Assembly (NCBI GenBank): GCA_013115145.1
Contig: JAAPAO010000034.1
Span: 58,054-122,053 of the forward strand
Source: Perkinsus chesapeaki
Taxonomy: Eukaryota; Perkinsozoa; Perkinsida; Perkinsidae
Direction of reading: 5' to 3'
Length of the DNA stretch: 64,000 bases
In this document: one piece after another, positions 1 to 12,400 of the stretch
How positions within the stretch are numbered: the first letter of the stretch is position 1
How the letters are laid out: every line of letters starts with the position of its first letter
Notes under the pieces: model-generated
What the model was told of the DNA's origin: nothing
The model's input: the letters and a program-made list of their open reading frames with translations, nothing else
The model's database searches: none
Made by a program: the position numbers and the translations under genes

Positions 1-110
1 ATAATATTAATAATAGGTTACCGTAGTAGTAGTAATAATATTAGTTATAGGTTACCGTAGTGATAGTAATAATATTAATAATAGGTTACCGTAGTAGTAG
101 TAATAATAAA
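1..110. repeat. Short tandem repeat in intron, about 35 nt unit
   Basis: About three copies of a unit containing ggttaccgtagtagtag followed by taataatatta variants. They lie just upstream of the first visible COPB2 exon and so are probably intronic. Confidence 0.8.
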
Positions 111-124
111 TCCGTTGGTTTTAG

Positions 125-1668
125 GGTGACATCAATCTTGCTACTACCTGCTACCTCCAAGGCGCAGATGTTACTGGTCTTATGTTAATAGCCCAGGCCA
201 CTGCCGACCGTGCACTACTGGGAAAGGTCGCTGCTATGGCAAAGGAAAAAGGTAACCAACAGCGGAGCGAAGCCCGAAGATGTGTCGTATTTTAGAGATG
301 TGGAATGTGGCCTTCTCCGCTTACTTACTACTTGGTGATGCGGAGAGCTGCACTGATGTCCTTGTGGAGTCTCATCGGCTCCCAGAAGCAGTGTTCTTTG
401 CTAGAACGTAGGAGCTGGGTCGACGCTGCGATGTGGGAGGATTGTGCATGAAGAATTTTTGGGCTTTGATATGGGTATCTTAGGGTAGATAGATTATTAT
501 GGTTTTAATAATCAATAGTGATGCTGACACGGTTGAGATTGATAAGTATCATACTTATGAAACACTAACTGTTCTAAATTTATATACAGTATATAATTTA
601 TTATTGGTGCTTGAATACAAACCAGTATGAATAATTATTATATAGTAATTCACCATTTCTTTGTATTTTCTGAGGTGGACGAAGAGGACCTTTATTTATC
701 TATCTCGTTGCTCACAGGTACTGCCCATCCAAGCTGGTGGATAAGGACAGTAACCTATTCGAGGAATGGAGGGAAGATCTTACCAGTGTAAATGCACAGG
801 TAGGCAGGAGGGAGGGATATAGTAGATGAGGATGGTATTGTACAGTTGGCATCGAGTTTGGCTGATCCTCGTAATGAGACTTATCAAGATAAGTTGTTTT
901 CGGAGATGAGCACTACACTGAAGGCTGAGAGGAAGAGGTAGGTCGGACAAAATAGTGTGTGGTGAGGAGGGGGAAGGGTTGTGTTATTTAATAGATGTAT
1001 ACTTACTATTTATATAATTATTAAGTATATTTATTAATAATATAGCAGCACCATGGCATATGAATATTAAAAAATATATGAATGGTCTCAGGGAGGGCTC
1101 CAAGGCTGCTGTGGCTGCAGTGCCGGCTGGTCGTTATAAAGAAGAGAGGAACTTATTGGATGTAGATGTTGTGACGGAGATGGCACAGAATGAGCAAGGA
1201 TTCTATAGCAAGATGGGATGGTGAGTTAACCTATTTTGTATCTTGCATGCTTAACCTTGAGATATCTTAGGTCCGGACCGTCAGCGCCATCTACTCTATT
1301 GCCCGTCAACGATAGCTCTCCTTCCGAGAGAGCTCCCTCAGCAACCCCAGAGCCCGTCGCTCCCGCTGCTCCTCATGAGGTACGCGTGGTTTCATAATCG
1401 AAAGGTCGCTGGTTCTATCCCTGCATCCCGCACTTTTGTCAGGCATCCTCGCAAAGTGTCCAGTCCGACAGTGCTGCATCCTCTTCTCCTGGCGTCGTGG
1501 ATGTAAGTAGCAGTAAGCCCGGTACATCCTATCTGCTCCTCTCAGGACGGCGTTCTAGTTGAATCGGAGCACCACGAATATCACTCGGTAAGGCCCCTCC
1601 CTCCTGTACACGTGACGATGTGCTTTCAGGACGGTACAGCATCCGCTGGACCGGGTGATCTACTTTAG
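125..1668 (+). CDS. COPB2: Coatomer subunit beta' (beta'-COP), C-terminal part, 5' cut by window edge
   Basis: beta'-COP is a COPI coat subunit acting in Golgi-to-ER vesicle transport. The visible part is the alpha-solenoid and tail after the WD40 propellers, which would lie before position 1. Nine exons can be read: 125-251, 296-407, 718-799, 846-937, 1092-1220, 1271-1379, 1443-1502, 1546-1587 and 1630-1668 (TAG stop). Diagnostic peptides are NVAFSAYLLLGDAESC, VLVESHRLPEAVFFARTY, LFEEWREDLTSVNAQ and LASSLADP, matching the conserved 'NVAF...RLPEA.FLARTY...W..DL..VN.K.AESLADP' block of Sec27/COPB2. All introns are GT..AG. The tail beyond the conserved block is Ser/Pro/Glu rich and low complexity. 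Codon phase is kept across every junction, which supports the exon model. The intron at 1380-1442 carries a tRNA-like sequence. Confidence 0.9.
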
Positions 1669-1882
1669 AAGGTGTTGAAGGTATCGTCTGTATCGGTGTT
1701 ATGGTGATGATACTTTCATATAGCGTTTCAATACAAAAGCTGAAGGTTGTGTTATTATCGAGTGTAATGTAAAGGCAACTCCCAATCGAACGAACCACCA
1801 CATTTCCGCGACAAGGCGTTCAAGTGCTATCGAGCACCTGTAGACGATAAATACTGCTTTAGCGGAGCGAAGTTTTTTGTGA

Positions 1883-3817
1883 ATGGTGACGACTGATGGC
1901 ATTCTTGCAGCCTCAAGATGGAGGTCTCTAAGCATGAGCTTTATCCTGGTCATCCTCGCTGGTGTTGGGTATTGCTTTCCATTGTACAGCGATGCCCTTA
2001 TGTCCTCATTAGAGATGAGCCCTGCCCAACTAACCATGGTAACCTGGCTCTAGGAAGTATTCAAATGGCTTAATTAGTAGGTGCCTGCCCTGCTGAATGT
2101 TGGCGGAGGGTTGGTAGCACCAGCTGGGTTGTGTATATCTAAATATGGTCTAAGAGTATCTATAGTCACTGCTGGTTGCATTATGCTTATCGGGTGAGGG
2201 AGAGTGAATTTGAGACGTCTACGTCTGACAACGGGGGTATCGGTTCTCCTATTACGGCAGATATCCGAAACCGTTTGAACTGTTATTAGATTAAAATGAT
2301 CATTCATCCATTAGAGTTATATATTATCCTTTCTCGCCTAACTGTATCCATTGGACACCTTGGGCCCCGACTCGCATAATAAGATGGAGCTGGAAATACG
2401 GAAGGGAGTTCTCCAAATTTTTTATCGCATCGGTCGGCTAATGAATCGTTAGCCGTCAGCATCATTAGTAATGATGCGTTGGAGACACCAATGCCTCCTC
2501 CTCAATCTGACATGTCTGTCGGTTTAGACTACTTGTCTGCAGATGACGGTATGTATTAGGTACCTTGGGATGTATGCCATCAGCACCATAGAAGGCATTG
2601 GTTCAATAGTATTAGCCTATCTATTGGCCTTTATTATGGGTCAAGGATCTGGATGGATCGATTGCATAAGCGTTACAGCCAATACGACTAACTTCTCTGA
2701 ATCCAAGGGGCAAGTGACAGGCATCACGAAATGCATATTTGGCCTGGCTGCACCAACCGTTACATTACTTTACACAGCACTGCACAACCCAGAGAGATCC
2801 TCCCTAACTTTCCTACTATTGGTAGTTCTAATGGTGCTACTAGTGGTACCTCTATCAACCTTGTTTGTATCTTTGGACCCTTCTCCCTGTCCTTCAAGTG
2901 AGGCCCTACATCCCCCCTTTGCTCGGGTCAATGCCATCGGGCTCACTTTGGCGCTCTTGCAGCTGCTTAATTTTTTCCTGGGTCTACCCAAGCTCATCAG
3001 CCTGGCTCTCGTCGTCGTGTTATTCACCATTATGGTAGCTTTACCATTAACTGCTGCTAAACGTCACCTTGCCACGCCCTTAGGGTACACCTCGGTCGTC
3101 CCCACCAGAGCCGACACTCACCAAGGCTTCTATTATACCGGCAACACTCCGCTAAAAAGCCCCCTCTTTTGGTTTGCCTTCGTTGGCTTGTCTGCTGCAT
3201 TCGGCGGTGGTTTGGCCTTTATGAACAACCAAGCTCAATTGTTACCTCCGGAGATTCCCGATCGTCCCCGTACCGTCGGTGCCCTCCTAACAGTGGTGAC
3301 AGCCTCCAGTGCAGCATCAAGGGTTATCATTGGTTGGGCAGCAGACAGAGTTAAGGTCCTTACTAGACCGGGATATATAGTGATATTGATTACCACTATG
3401 ATAGTGGCATTCCTGGTATACTGTATTATTAATTTAATCGATAATATTGTTAATGTTAGATACTGTCCAATTCACCATCAGCACCCGCCACACTCTTCAT
3501 CTGTGGTCCTCTGATTGGCTTCTGTTTTGGTGGTCTATGGTCCTTAACTCCTCCACTTTGTGCCGACCTTTTTGGTGACCATAACCTTCCACTAGTATAC
3601 TCATCAATGCGTGGTACATTGCTAGTTGGTAAGCCCCCTCTGTACCCTCTTCCCTCATGCCCCGCTAGGTGCCCTTCTCATCGCCTCGGCCACTATGAGC
3701 GTTTTCTACACCCCCGCATACCGTTACTCCCGCTCCTTCGGCGCAGTGGCTGTAGTCCTGACTGTAGCCGGCCTACTACCGTGGTTGGCCATAGCCCTTA
3801 AGACCCGAGCCTGGTAG
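1883..3817 (+). CDS. Nodulin-like major facilitator superfamily transporter
   Basis: Integral membrane transporter, substrate unknown. Exons: 1883-2038, 2081-2193, 2560-3415, 3460-3628 and 3669-3817. The start MVTTDGILAASRW is the first ATG after an in-frame TGA and leads into TM1 (SFILVILAGVGYCFPLYSDA). Exon 2 gives VGGGLVAPAGLCISKYG, the glycine-rich TM2 with the MFS loop. Exon 3 holds GQGSGWIDCISVTANTTNF followed by SKGQVTGITKCIFGLA, which is the signature of the nodulin-like family (G.GSGW....V.NF..SRG.V.G..K...GLSA). Later helices run to WLAIALKTRAW and stop. The reading frame is kept across all four introns. Close in layout to the COPB2 gene upstream (about 215 nt apart). The family is known from plants and protists; what it moves here cannot be told from sequence. 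Confidence 0.85.
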
Positions 3818-4209
3818 TAGTCTGCTGCTACTGCCGAGGTATCGTTATGCTCAAATTCGATCAGGTACTCATCATAAATGTTGCCCCTGAAGCCCCTTTT
3901 GTATTATTACTGTTTGTTCTCTACCATTATAAGCATCTTGTTGCACCACTCTTAATTGCGTTACACTCAGTGTTGAACCCGAAGACACCATCGAGGATGT
4001 CCCAACTCGCACTTTTCTAGTAACCTCTACAAATCGAGTCTAGAGCCAGACTTAAGCCCTAGTGAGATGAGACTCGTGCGGGATGGATCACTGCAGCACT
4101 CCCAGCTTGCTCTACCGGTAGCCTATCCCTCGATTGAATAACACGTTCCCAATGGTACTTTAAAAACGCAACAGTTGATGCGTCGGTCTACTAGTATTGA
4201 ATAAACTCT
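3818..4209. other. Convergent intergenic region
   Basis: 392 nt between the 3' ends of the MFS gene (+) and the glutaredoxin gene (-). No coding or RNA feature seen. Confidence 0.5.
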
Positions 4210-5619
4210 TTACTCCTGCTTGACCTTCTTCTCTTCTTCACCTTTCAAGCCTTTATCGGCTATCATCTGTTTAAGCTCACCATCGCGGTACATCGAGGAC
4301 TGAGAATATAGTTACTAAAATGATAATAAGGTTATGTATTACAATAATATCATAGCCACCGAGGAACTCTCCGTCAACATACAGCTGAGGGATCGTCGGC
4401 CAATCCGAGTACTTCTTTACACCTAATAAAGGTATGCAAACACCACGCTTTACCACACTACACTGCTCATGGAGACTGATGATAGGTAGAGGTTATATAA
4501 TGACATGGCTAACAATTCCTTTGTGTGTATTATACAGCATAACCAAAGAGCAATCTTACTTTGACCGGCCAGTATTGGATTAGCGCTGTATAGGGTTAAT
4601 GAACTACTAGTGAAAAGCTGGGCTGAACTCTATGTAGAAGTAATGTTATATGGCAGAAAGGATACTGTATACTTGTTATATTGTTGTGATATATAATCGA
4701 GAGCTATATTATCAATACAATTCTAAACCAACGATACCAGCTTGCCGCTAAAGTTGTTTTGTAAGTTAAGCTGCTGGCATCACAATTCATCTGCAGCATC
4801 ACAGGTGGAGGAGAAAACAGTAAAGGACAGAAAACTGTATGGGAAAAAGTGGCAGTCAGACATAACTCGGAATCTTTTCGCGTTGGTATCACCACCTCAC
4901 AGCCCTGTAGTAAGGTACACCACAGATACGGTATACTGTAAAGTGTTTATGAAGCCGATTAGTACCTTCCCTAACAGCATCCGATTTAAGTACATCAACA
5001 TAAGTAAAGTCATTGAGCCCTTCGGCACTGAGGACGGCACACTAAGAAATAAGAATGCAAGCTATGAAAGGCCAAGAGGATCTTACCACTGCTTTGGAGA
5101 AGCCACATTTTGGGGCAGCTGGGCAGCCTTTCATAAAGAGAACAACACGATTGTCATGGACAAGCTTGTTGATCTTATCTTGAACCTGATAAGGCAGCTG
5201 GGACTAATAGTAGAGGAGGAAGGAGCGGTACGTCCTCATCTGGCTGGATCTTGGTCTTGGGGGCAAAATCCTGACATACATAACTACCAAACAACCTCGA
5301 ATGAATCTTGCCGGAACTTACAATAAAACGTAAAAGAAAAAGAACAGAACAACTTCATATAGGAAATCTCAATATTTTTTGTTGTTGATTATTTATAAAA
5401 TCTAGTAATCCGCGTAACTAGCAGATCGGTCCTTACCGGATCGCTTCCCTCGTTCGTCGCTGTGGCGAAGAACCTGTTGTACCTCGTGGTCGGTTGGAAT
5501 GCTGCAAAGGTCGGTCGCTGTGATATGAACTGAGCTCTCGGAGCTGCTGTTGAGGCGGCAGCTCTCCAAAGAGCACCTGTTGCTGCGGAACGTAGGGCGA
5601 ATTGAGGGACTGGAAGCAT
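4210..5619 (-). CDS. GRX5: Mitochondrial monothiol glutaredoxin (Grx5 type)
   Basis: Monothiol glutaredoxins bind a glutathione-ligated [2Fe-2S] cluster and carry it within mitochondrial Fe-S assembly. Five minus-strand exons: 5437-5619, 5087-5185, 4966-5041, 4343-4422 and 4210-4299, giving about 175 residues. Residues 1-55 are Arg/Ala/Ser rich with no acids, ending near RYNRFFATA, a typical mitochondrial presequence. Exon 2 holds [20 protein letters not shown] with the CGFS active site (Cys about 88). Exon 4 holds [18 protein letters not shown] then GGYDI, the family's TVP-like cis-Pro and GG..D glutathione-binding motifs. The C-terminus is Lys/Glu rich. All splice sites are GT..AG and phases fit. 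A 194-codon ORF on the opposite strand (4742-5326) covers exons 2-3 and would easily be mistaken for the gene; homology settles the strand. Intron 3 is unusually long (543 nt). Confidence 0.92.
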
Positions 5620-6256
5620 TGGGGCAAGGAAAACGATGTGCTGCTATTTATTAGTGATATACCAATTTGACCGGATTGATGACTCCAGATATCTAGTGGG
5701 CTTTTTAGCCTCCTAACAGTGAAGCGGTTCGATTCTGCTCTAAAAAGGTCTTCTTATGAATCTCAAGAATGATGTTCCGAATAAGTCAGACGGGTACAGA
5801 TTGAGGTACTTTTCATAGTTGTCACCCCGCAGCAGTGGATGGCACTATGCGCATATCTGCTCTCGCCACTCGGCAGATGGGCGAGAGCAGTAGCCACGCG
5901 TTGGGCCTCAATTACCATTAATGGTATCTTTGTTACTTACTTATCGACTCCATTGTTTAACTGGGCCTAGTATCGTGCTTGCAGATGCTACAGTCTGTTA
6001 GCGGAGAAGACTACAGCGTTATGACGATATACACCCTCCCGACTACGCTCCATTTAAAGTTGAACCATGCAGCAAAGGGTCGGTGTGGTCTAGCGGATAA
6101 ACGTTAATCTTTACATCGTTTCACCCTGGTTCGATTTTCAGCTGAGGAATATGTCGTTTTTTCCTGCATTTTTATCTAGCTCCTCAAGATTCTTTCTAAC
6201 TTAGCTAACTCCCCTCTTCTTCTGTACATTATCCCTCAGTCCGTGTTTTCTCTCTT
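5620..6256. other. Region upstream of the membrane-protein gene, contains a tRNA-like stretch
   Basis: No protein gene recognised. It may hold 5' exons of the gene that follows. At 6076-6146 there is a good pol III A-box match (tggtctagcgga) and a B-box-like ggttcgattt, but the acceptor and T stems do not pair, so it is not called a functional tRNA. Confidence 0.4.
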
Positions 6257-8416
6257 ATGGACATGTTGTTTTCTAACCCTATGCTACTCACCAATGACGA
6301 TGCTGTCCACAGGGCTGGCCCCGGCAACAGCAACACCGCCAGGACCACCATCGACCCTCGGTAAACTCCATCTATGCTGTCTCTACGTACTTCGTATTCT
6401 CAGTGCTTCTTTCTCTATTAATCGCCATAATCGACGTAGCATTGGTACCCGTAGTGGTAGCGCTACTAGTGTCAGTAGTAATGGTATTAGACTACCTACT
6501 GTACCAGAAGCATCTGAGATCGTTATGCCTGTACATTCTACTATCTGCTATGATGATTATGAGGATGACAGGTAAATAACAAATGCCTTCTTCAGCTCAA
6601 ATTATCCTCTTCAGTATCGTCGATGAGTCCGACATCCGTATGATGGTTCGTCGATGCATGGTGAGATGTTACCCTCTATTGTGGTGTTTTCTTACTACTT
6701 GTAATAGGTACGAGCATGCATTCAAGCGACCACCTCGGCCAAGTAGGGAATGTCGAACCTTCCCTACTATTGTGTTTTTTAACATATCTTGTACTAGTAT
6801 CAATTGGGCATCTCCCTTGTGAGGGTGTTATTGCCATCATTATAGGTTAATCCTTGTACTTCTGTAGCTGTACACTCGCCAACTCGTATAATACTAATGA
6901 CCAGTCCCCTCCTTTTTTCTACTCCTAACAGGGACTCTACTTATCATTATCGTAATAACCAAGCTGCTGTTAGATAGCCTTTCTGAGCCGTCTCCCGTAA
7001 ATGGCCAACCTCTGATACTGTCGGGCGACATCAGGCAAGCACGACCGGTGGATTTCTTTATACCCACTCAGTGGCGTTAAGCTGCTGCTGCTGCTATGGC
7101 TTGTGCTGTTGTTGTTGGCTAAAGTATCGAAAAGTCAGGTTATGGCTTATTATTATTACTATCGTGTCTTGTTGTTTTTTCATCGTATTGCATATGTGCA
7201 TTATTGTCATCAGAACTACCATTGCTGTACTTTTTCCCTATACTAACACCGTCTAGCCGAAAAGGAAGGCTCTCCATTTCTGTACTCCTGTTATTGTCGG
7301 GATTTGGCGAGGGAGCGGTATGAGTACTAATGATGATCCTCCTGCACTAGTGAGAAGAACAATAAGTAAAAGAAGGCAGCTGCCCCTCCTCCTCGTCCCC
7401 CCCTCCTTCTGCTGTTGTATGATACCTTTACCACACACCGACCCTTTTTGAATCTATTCTATTTGGGGAGCGAGCTGCGTATCGATTGTTTAGACCGGTT
7501 AGACGGTTGTCTGCCATAATACTAATGATGATAAGGCCGTTGGTTCTTTCATAATAAAGATCACCTGTTGCGTATTCGAACCCGGGTTGTTCCCTGTACA
7601 GTGTGTCATAGTAACGTACTGAGCTGTATGTCCTGTATAGGTTTGATTTCCCTAATTGGTTTGTTTGGCCCAGTGCCTCACTACTGTGGGCGGCTCCCTA
7701 AATATGGGCTGTACTACATCTTGCATTGCAGTTGACAGCAATGATAAGATATATAACAAGGAAGAAGAGCGAGATGGGGAGGAATTCAGAGCCTTGTATT
7801 ATCCTACTAGAGGTACTACAGTGAATCGGTGGATCTTTTATATAACCAAATTGAGTCTATATTACCATATAACATCACCAGACCATATTATAACAATAAT
7901 AGTGATTGCCTCCATACAGCAGCTACGTTGTATTTAATTTCTTATCACACACGGGCTTTAATGTCTCCCTTATAAGGCTTATAATACACTATCACTCAGC
8001 ATCATACTCAATATGTGATCGATATGATGCTCGTCGATCCAGTCGACGGTCATGCGTCCCTTTTGGGAGTTGTTATTATTTTAGGTGGTCCCAAAGTGTA
8101 TCTATCTAATTTAAGTACCTGTCCTTCTGCAACTTTATCGACGGTATCGTTCTATCAACCCAAATATCTACCGTCTGCCTCTACTACTGCATCTGCCCTA
8201 CCACCACCGCCGAGCTCTCCCAGTGGTTCGACGTGTAGTGATGTACTATCCTGGTCTGGTAATGAGAGCCCAGCACAGAGAGTGACAGCTATGGATGCTC
8301 CTGGACGGCAAATGTATTCGTCGAGGAGGCCGCCGCTGTACGGAGGAGTCGTGATGTATAGAAGGGCATCATCACAACAACAGCAAAGCTTATTTGGAGG
8401 CTGTGGACGGAGGTAG
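6257..8416 (+). CDS. Unidentified, probably multi-pass membrane protein
   Basis: I do not recognise this gene, and exon limits are approximate. Plausible coding pieces joined by GT..AG introns begin with MDMLFSNPMLLTNDDAVHRA and then a Ser/Arg-rich segment ending near 6571; the piece at 6630-6680 is DSIVDESDIRMMVRRCM. Several later pieces are strongly hydrophobic (for example TLLIIIVITKLLLDSL near 6935-6990, KLLLLLWLVLLLLLAKV near 7078-7130, and LPLLYFFPILTPSSRKG near 7225-7280). A further piece reads YDTFTTHRPFLNLFYLGSEL near 7420-7480, and the next reads SCIGLISLIGLFGPVPHY near 7635-7680. The last exon (8083-8416) codes a soluble tail rich in Ser/Pro/Gln ending in QQQQSLFGGCGRR. Frame choice in the first two exons is ambiguous: one frame is soluble and the other hydrophobic. 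Transcript evidence is needed to fix the model. Confidence 0.4.
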
Positions 8417-9465
8417 TGTTAGATAACCTGTATTTCTAGAGCGATTGCGACGGCTCATTATTGAGATAGATGTTACTGATAGAAATGTGCTACGCGCTGT
8501 TTAATAATTCTACTTATAGTCGGTAGCTCCATAACATATATTTATTAATTATATACTCTGTAGGCTATGCTAAAGAAGCAGTAATAGCCTGACCGTTGTT
8601 TTTTGGCCAGTATAGTTACGGACGGGATATAATATCAATGTATAGTGGCTCTATTGAGCTTAATCCTTTATCCTTTTCTGTAGCGTACTTTAGAAGTATT
8701 ACTATTTATTCATTACTGTCTTGATACTAGTTACTATTCCTTAAGCCTGCTACTATACGACGACGACGGGCTACTCATAATTATACCTTGCTTCATTCTC
8801 TTTCAGTTAGCTGCACTATCATTATAAAGTCCATAATGCTTCCCAGCCTTGTTGCAGTTGTTTAACACTTAGGTTGCCCCAGCATCATCATTACCCTACT
8901 ACTCCACTCACCCCCATACATGAACTGCGTGAGATGACCTCCTCGGAGATGACCGACTGCTGTCCTACTGTGGTGTCCAATGATAGCACTATCGATGAGT
9001 CGTATAGGCTATTGCTGATAAAAAAGAGAGATCGGAACTATTTACCATCTCACACTAGGCGTCGATCGGATCCGGTAAGGTTACTGCTCTCTCGGAGTCA
9101 TCCTATTCTTCAGTTCCCTCGCTCCACATCGAGGAGCAAGCTAATCCGGCCGAGGGAGAAGTGTGCTACCTTGGCGGCAGTGCCGGCTTTCTGATCGCAC
9201 ACGCTCTCCCGTGGGAGTGTTTTGCTCCTGTGTCGGCCAAACCCATAATTTTGCCGCTGGCTGCGTGTCACCTGTAGCATGATGATGTTTTTCTCCTTTC
9301 GTACAAGATCCCAACTTTTATTCCCGAAATGCGTTCCTGTCACTATCATTCGTCTGGAAGATGCAAACTCTATTTCATCTTATCGCCTACTTTCTATTGT
9401 ATTTCAGAATTACTGCTTGTTTTGAGTTAAACAGTGGAGTCAATTCTCTCTCAGAAATTCTTATT
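8417..9465 (+). other. Spacer with one possible short coding segment
   Basis: Mostly AT-rich spacer. A possible two-exon coding segment reads QHHHYPTTPLTPIHELRE onward from 8877, with a canonical donor at gatccg|gtaagg (about 9074) and an acceptor near 9110, ending at 9194. It is basic and low complexity; it might be a separate small gene or a 3' part of the preceding gene. No homology recognised. Confidence 0.25.
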
Positions 9466-12400
9466 ATGTTGGGCTGTCGAGTGGTAAGACGGTGGGCTTC
9501 AAGCCAACCCACCGCCGCCGCAACAGCAGCAGCAGTCAAGCCAATTTTCGAACGTTTTGTGACTGCTATTCGCGGGAGGATGCTGACGGATGAGGTATGA
9601 TGGACTCATATTCTGTTTGCATGTAGCTGTTAGATGGCGGAGGAGCTAACACTGGCTTTGAGGAAGGAGCAGAATATAAAGGATGACCCTTCACAGGCGT
9701 GCTTGGCGACTGCTTTGGTAGTGTTGGGAGGACTGGGCTGGCCACAGTGTGTTTGGTAATTACTATATAGTCAAGGTTGTTGAAGCAACCATTAAGGGTT
9801 GCTGCTCTTTTTCATTAAAAACAGTCCCAGAGGGATGGGAGTAGATGCTCCTTCGGTCCTCAATCGAATGAAGTTTGCGGGATGTTCAAGGTTGTGGAAT
9901 TTTCTGGTTCGAGAGCGAACTGAGCGCATTTGGGAGAGTTGGTGACTTCGTTCATCAGCTACCTCGAGTGTTCCTTGCGGCAGAGGTGCCCGATATCGAT
10001 GAGGGTGGTATAACAAAAGTACTGACATTAGGAGAAGTCAAGTCTATTTTAAAAGGGTTGTTGGATAACCATGGACAACACTTATCAATGGATGCTACAG
10101 TAAGAAGGAGGGGCCTGCTGGGGAAAGTTTAGCGAAGAATGGTAGATAAATAATTAGTCTCAAAAGGGGGTTCTGTTGGGGATCGATTATAAGCGTTTGA
10201 TGGAATTGTTATGACCTCATTTTCACTGTGCGAGCATGATTGGCAATATTTAGCGAATAGATCCAGGTCCCTTCAGGAAGCAGTCTCGGGCAAATGCTAG
10301 GGTATCATGGACGGCTACGTAATGAGGTATTGTCTTATATCAGGTTCAGGCTGTAATGTGTTTACATCACAGCAAAGTTGAGGTTACTGATAGCATCCTT
10401 GAAGTGGTGTTAAGAGTACATAGAGCAGCAATGGCCAGTATGGTCAATGGAGGTAACCCTAAGCGAGACTCAATAACAGTTGCTCTGTGCAAAGACCGGG
10501 GAGGCAAATAAATGTCCGTTTGTTTCTTGTCTATCTGGGTGGTGATTGCCGGGCAGCAACTTATGAAACTCCAGCAATGGTAAAATCCTACAGACGGAGC
10601 CTGTACAGAAATAAATAGTGGGGAGGGTGTAGAAATATTATATTAATACTGGTTATAGTTGAGCATGGGAAAATGATGATATGTTACTTTAGATCTGCCA
10701 AAGAAGGAATATCTCGAGCAATTGGTTGAATCAATGAAGGTGATGAAGTACTTCAGGAGGAGTAAGGTGGCATCTGAGGGGTTCCTGCCCTACTACCAAC
10801 GAGCGTTGTCGATGGTTACCAAAGTAAGCTGGGTTGGAGGGACATCCAGGAGTTACCTGCTTCCTCCTAGGATGGGTATTATGATGAATGCATGGTTGAA
10901 GCTTTGATACGTTTGGGCAAGCTGTTACGGCTAAGGACCTTTACGTGAGTGGAGGGGAGCTCGGTTGGCCTGTTGGACTTGTCTGTTCGAGCAGGCGTGT
11001 AATGCGATCGTATCGGGAGAGGTTCGAGAGTATTCCTCCATCAGAGTTAGCGCGGTTCCCACAGCTGTTGGAAAGGTAGCCAGTTGGAGGCGGCGGCGCG
11101 CCACAGTGTATTGCTTCCGGCACAGGTTCGATGTGAGGGATAGCCGTTATTTCGAGATTTTCCTGGTTCGTGGAGTGCTGCATCAACTCCCTGCCTTCAC
11201 CATCGCCGACATTAGGACCCTCGTGCGCTCACTGTCGAGCTACAAGTGCCCTTACCCAACTGAACCTGAACCACTCCTTCGTCTGCTCTTCAAAGTGGCC
11301 CACATCAGCCCCGAGCTGGATTCCCGAACGTTATCGACGCTCCTCGGTGGTGTGTGCTCTTCGCTGACTGAGCGCGAACTGGCACGGGGTGATGTGCAGG
11401 AATATGTACGAGAATTGATGGAGCAGTTGGAATTGAAGAGCTCAGAAGGTTGGTTTGAAGGACACCTAAATCTTAACAAGAGTCCCTCACTTCGCAGATG
11501 AACACCTGCCAGACTCCTTAGCTGTGCTCGAGGCGGTCACTAAGTCATTGTTGCTCAGAGAAGGTCATGGACCAACACGGAGACTGCTTACTAGGGCTAT
11601 TGGAGATGTTCGTGAGGAGATTGGTGGAGCGAAGTGGATCGATGGAGGCGGTTTACCAACGTTGGTGGAGTGCATTTCGCTCGGGTGCGTTTGTAGCACC
11701 TTGAGCTGCTTCAATGCTGTGCTAGGTTCGATTACGAGCCCAAGCTCATGGGCATGTTATTTAAGGAAATATCTCCGGCCATCCCTGGGCTACCGAAAGG
11801 GGACAGAGTGCGCACAATAAAGGCGCTGTTGGAATCAGCACCGGTAGAGCTGGCTGAGTTAGCAGCAAACAAGGTGGAGGAATCTAAGATCCTGGAGGGC
11901 TTGAGGGTGAGCATGGCTGCTTCCATCATCTACATGAAAATGGTGTTCTCCATCTGGTGTCAAAATATTATAGGAAGTAGGCTTCTTCGTTAAGTCGATA
12001 AAGCTCCCAGAATTTGTTGGCCTCCTCTACCGGGATAGATAATGTATGCTGATGATTGGATACTTCATTCTTGTTAGGAAGTGCAGCTCCCTGCAGTCGC
12101 GTCCATTTGGATGGGTGTCGTTGCCCTCACTAATGGGAACGATGCTAGGCTCGACAGATTGGCCAGTTTTATATCGGAGAGTGATAGTAAGCGAGAAGAA
12201 GGCATCGTCCTCGGATAAAGATGAGCGTTAGGTTCCACTTTGGGGGACCTGTGTCGTGCGTGGGCTGCCTTAGGCGCCTGTGATGCCACCATAGTTGATA
12301 GTTCTATAAGGGCTGTAAAAGAGGCAATAAAGTCTAAACTGGGAAAAGAAGTTGAACCACGTCATATTAAAATGATGTACGTTGATAGAGCTGGAATTGG

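Noticed and set aside
4742..5326. Plus-strand 194-codon ORF as a gene
   Set aside because: It lies antisense to homology-supported glutaredoxin exons carrying the CGFS motif; the plus-strand protein resembles nothing.
6076..6146. Functional tRNA gene
   Set aside because: A and B boxes are present but the acceptor, T and anticodon stems do not pair.
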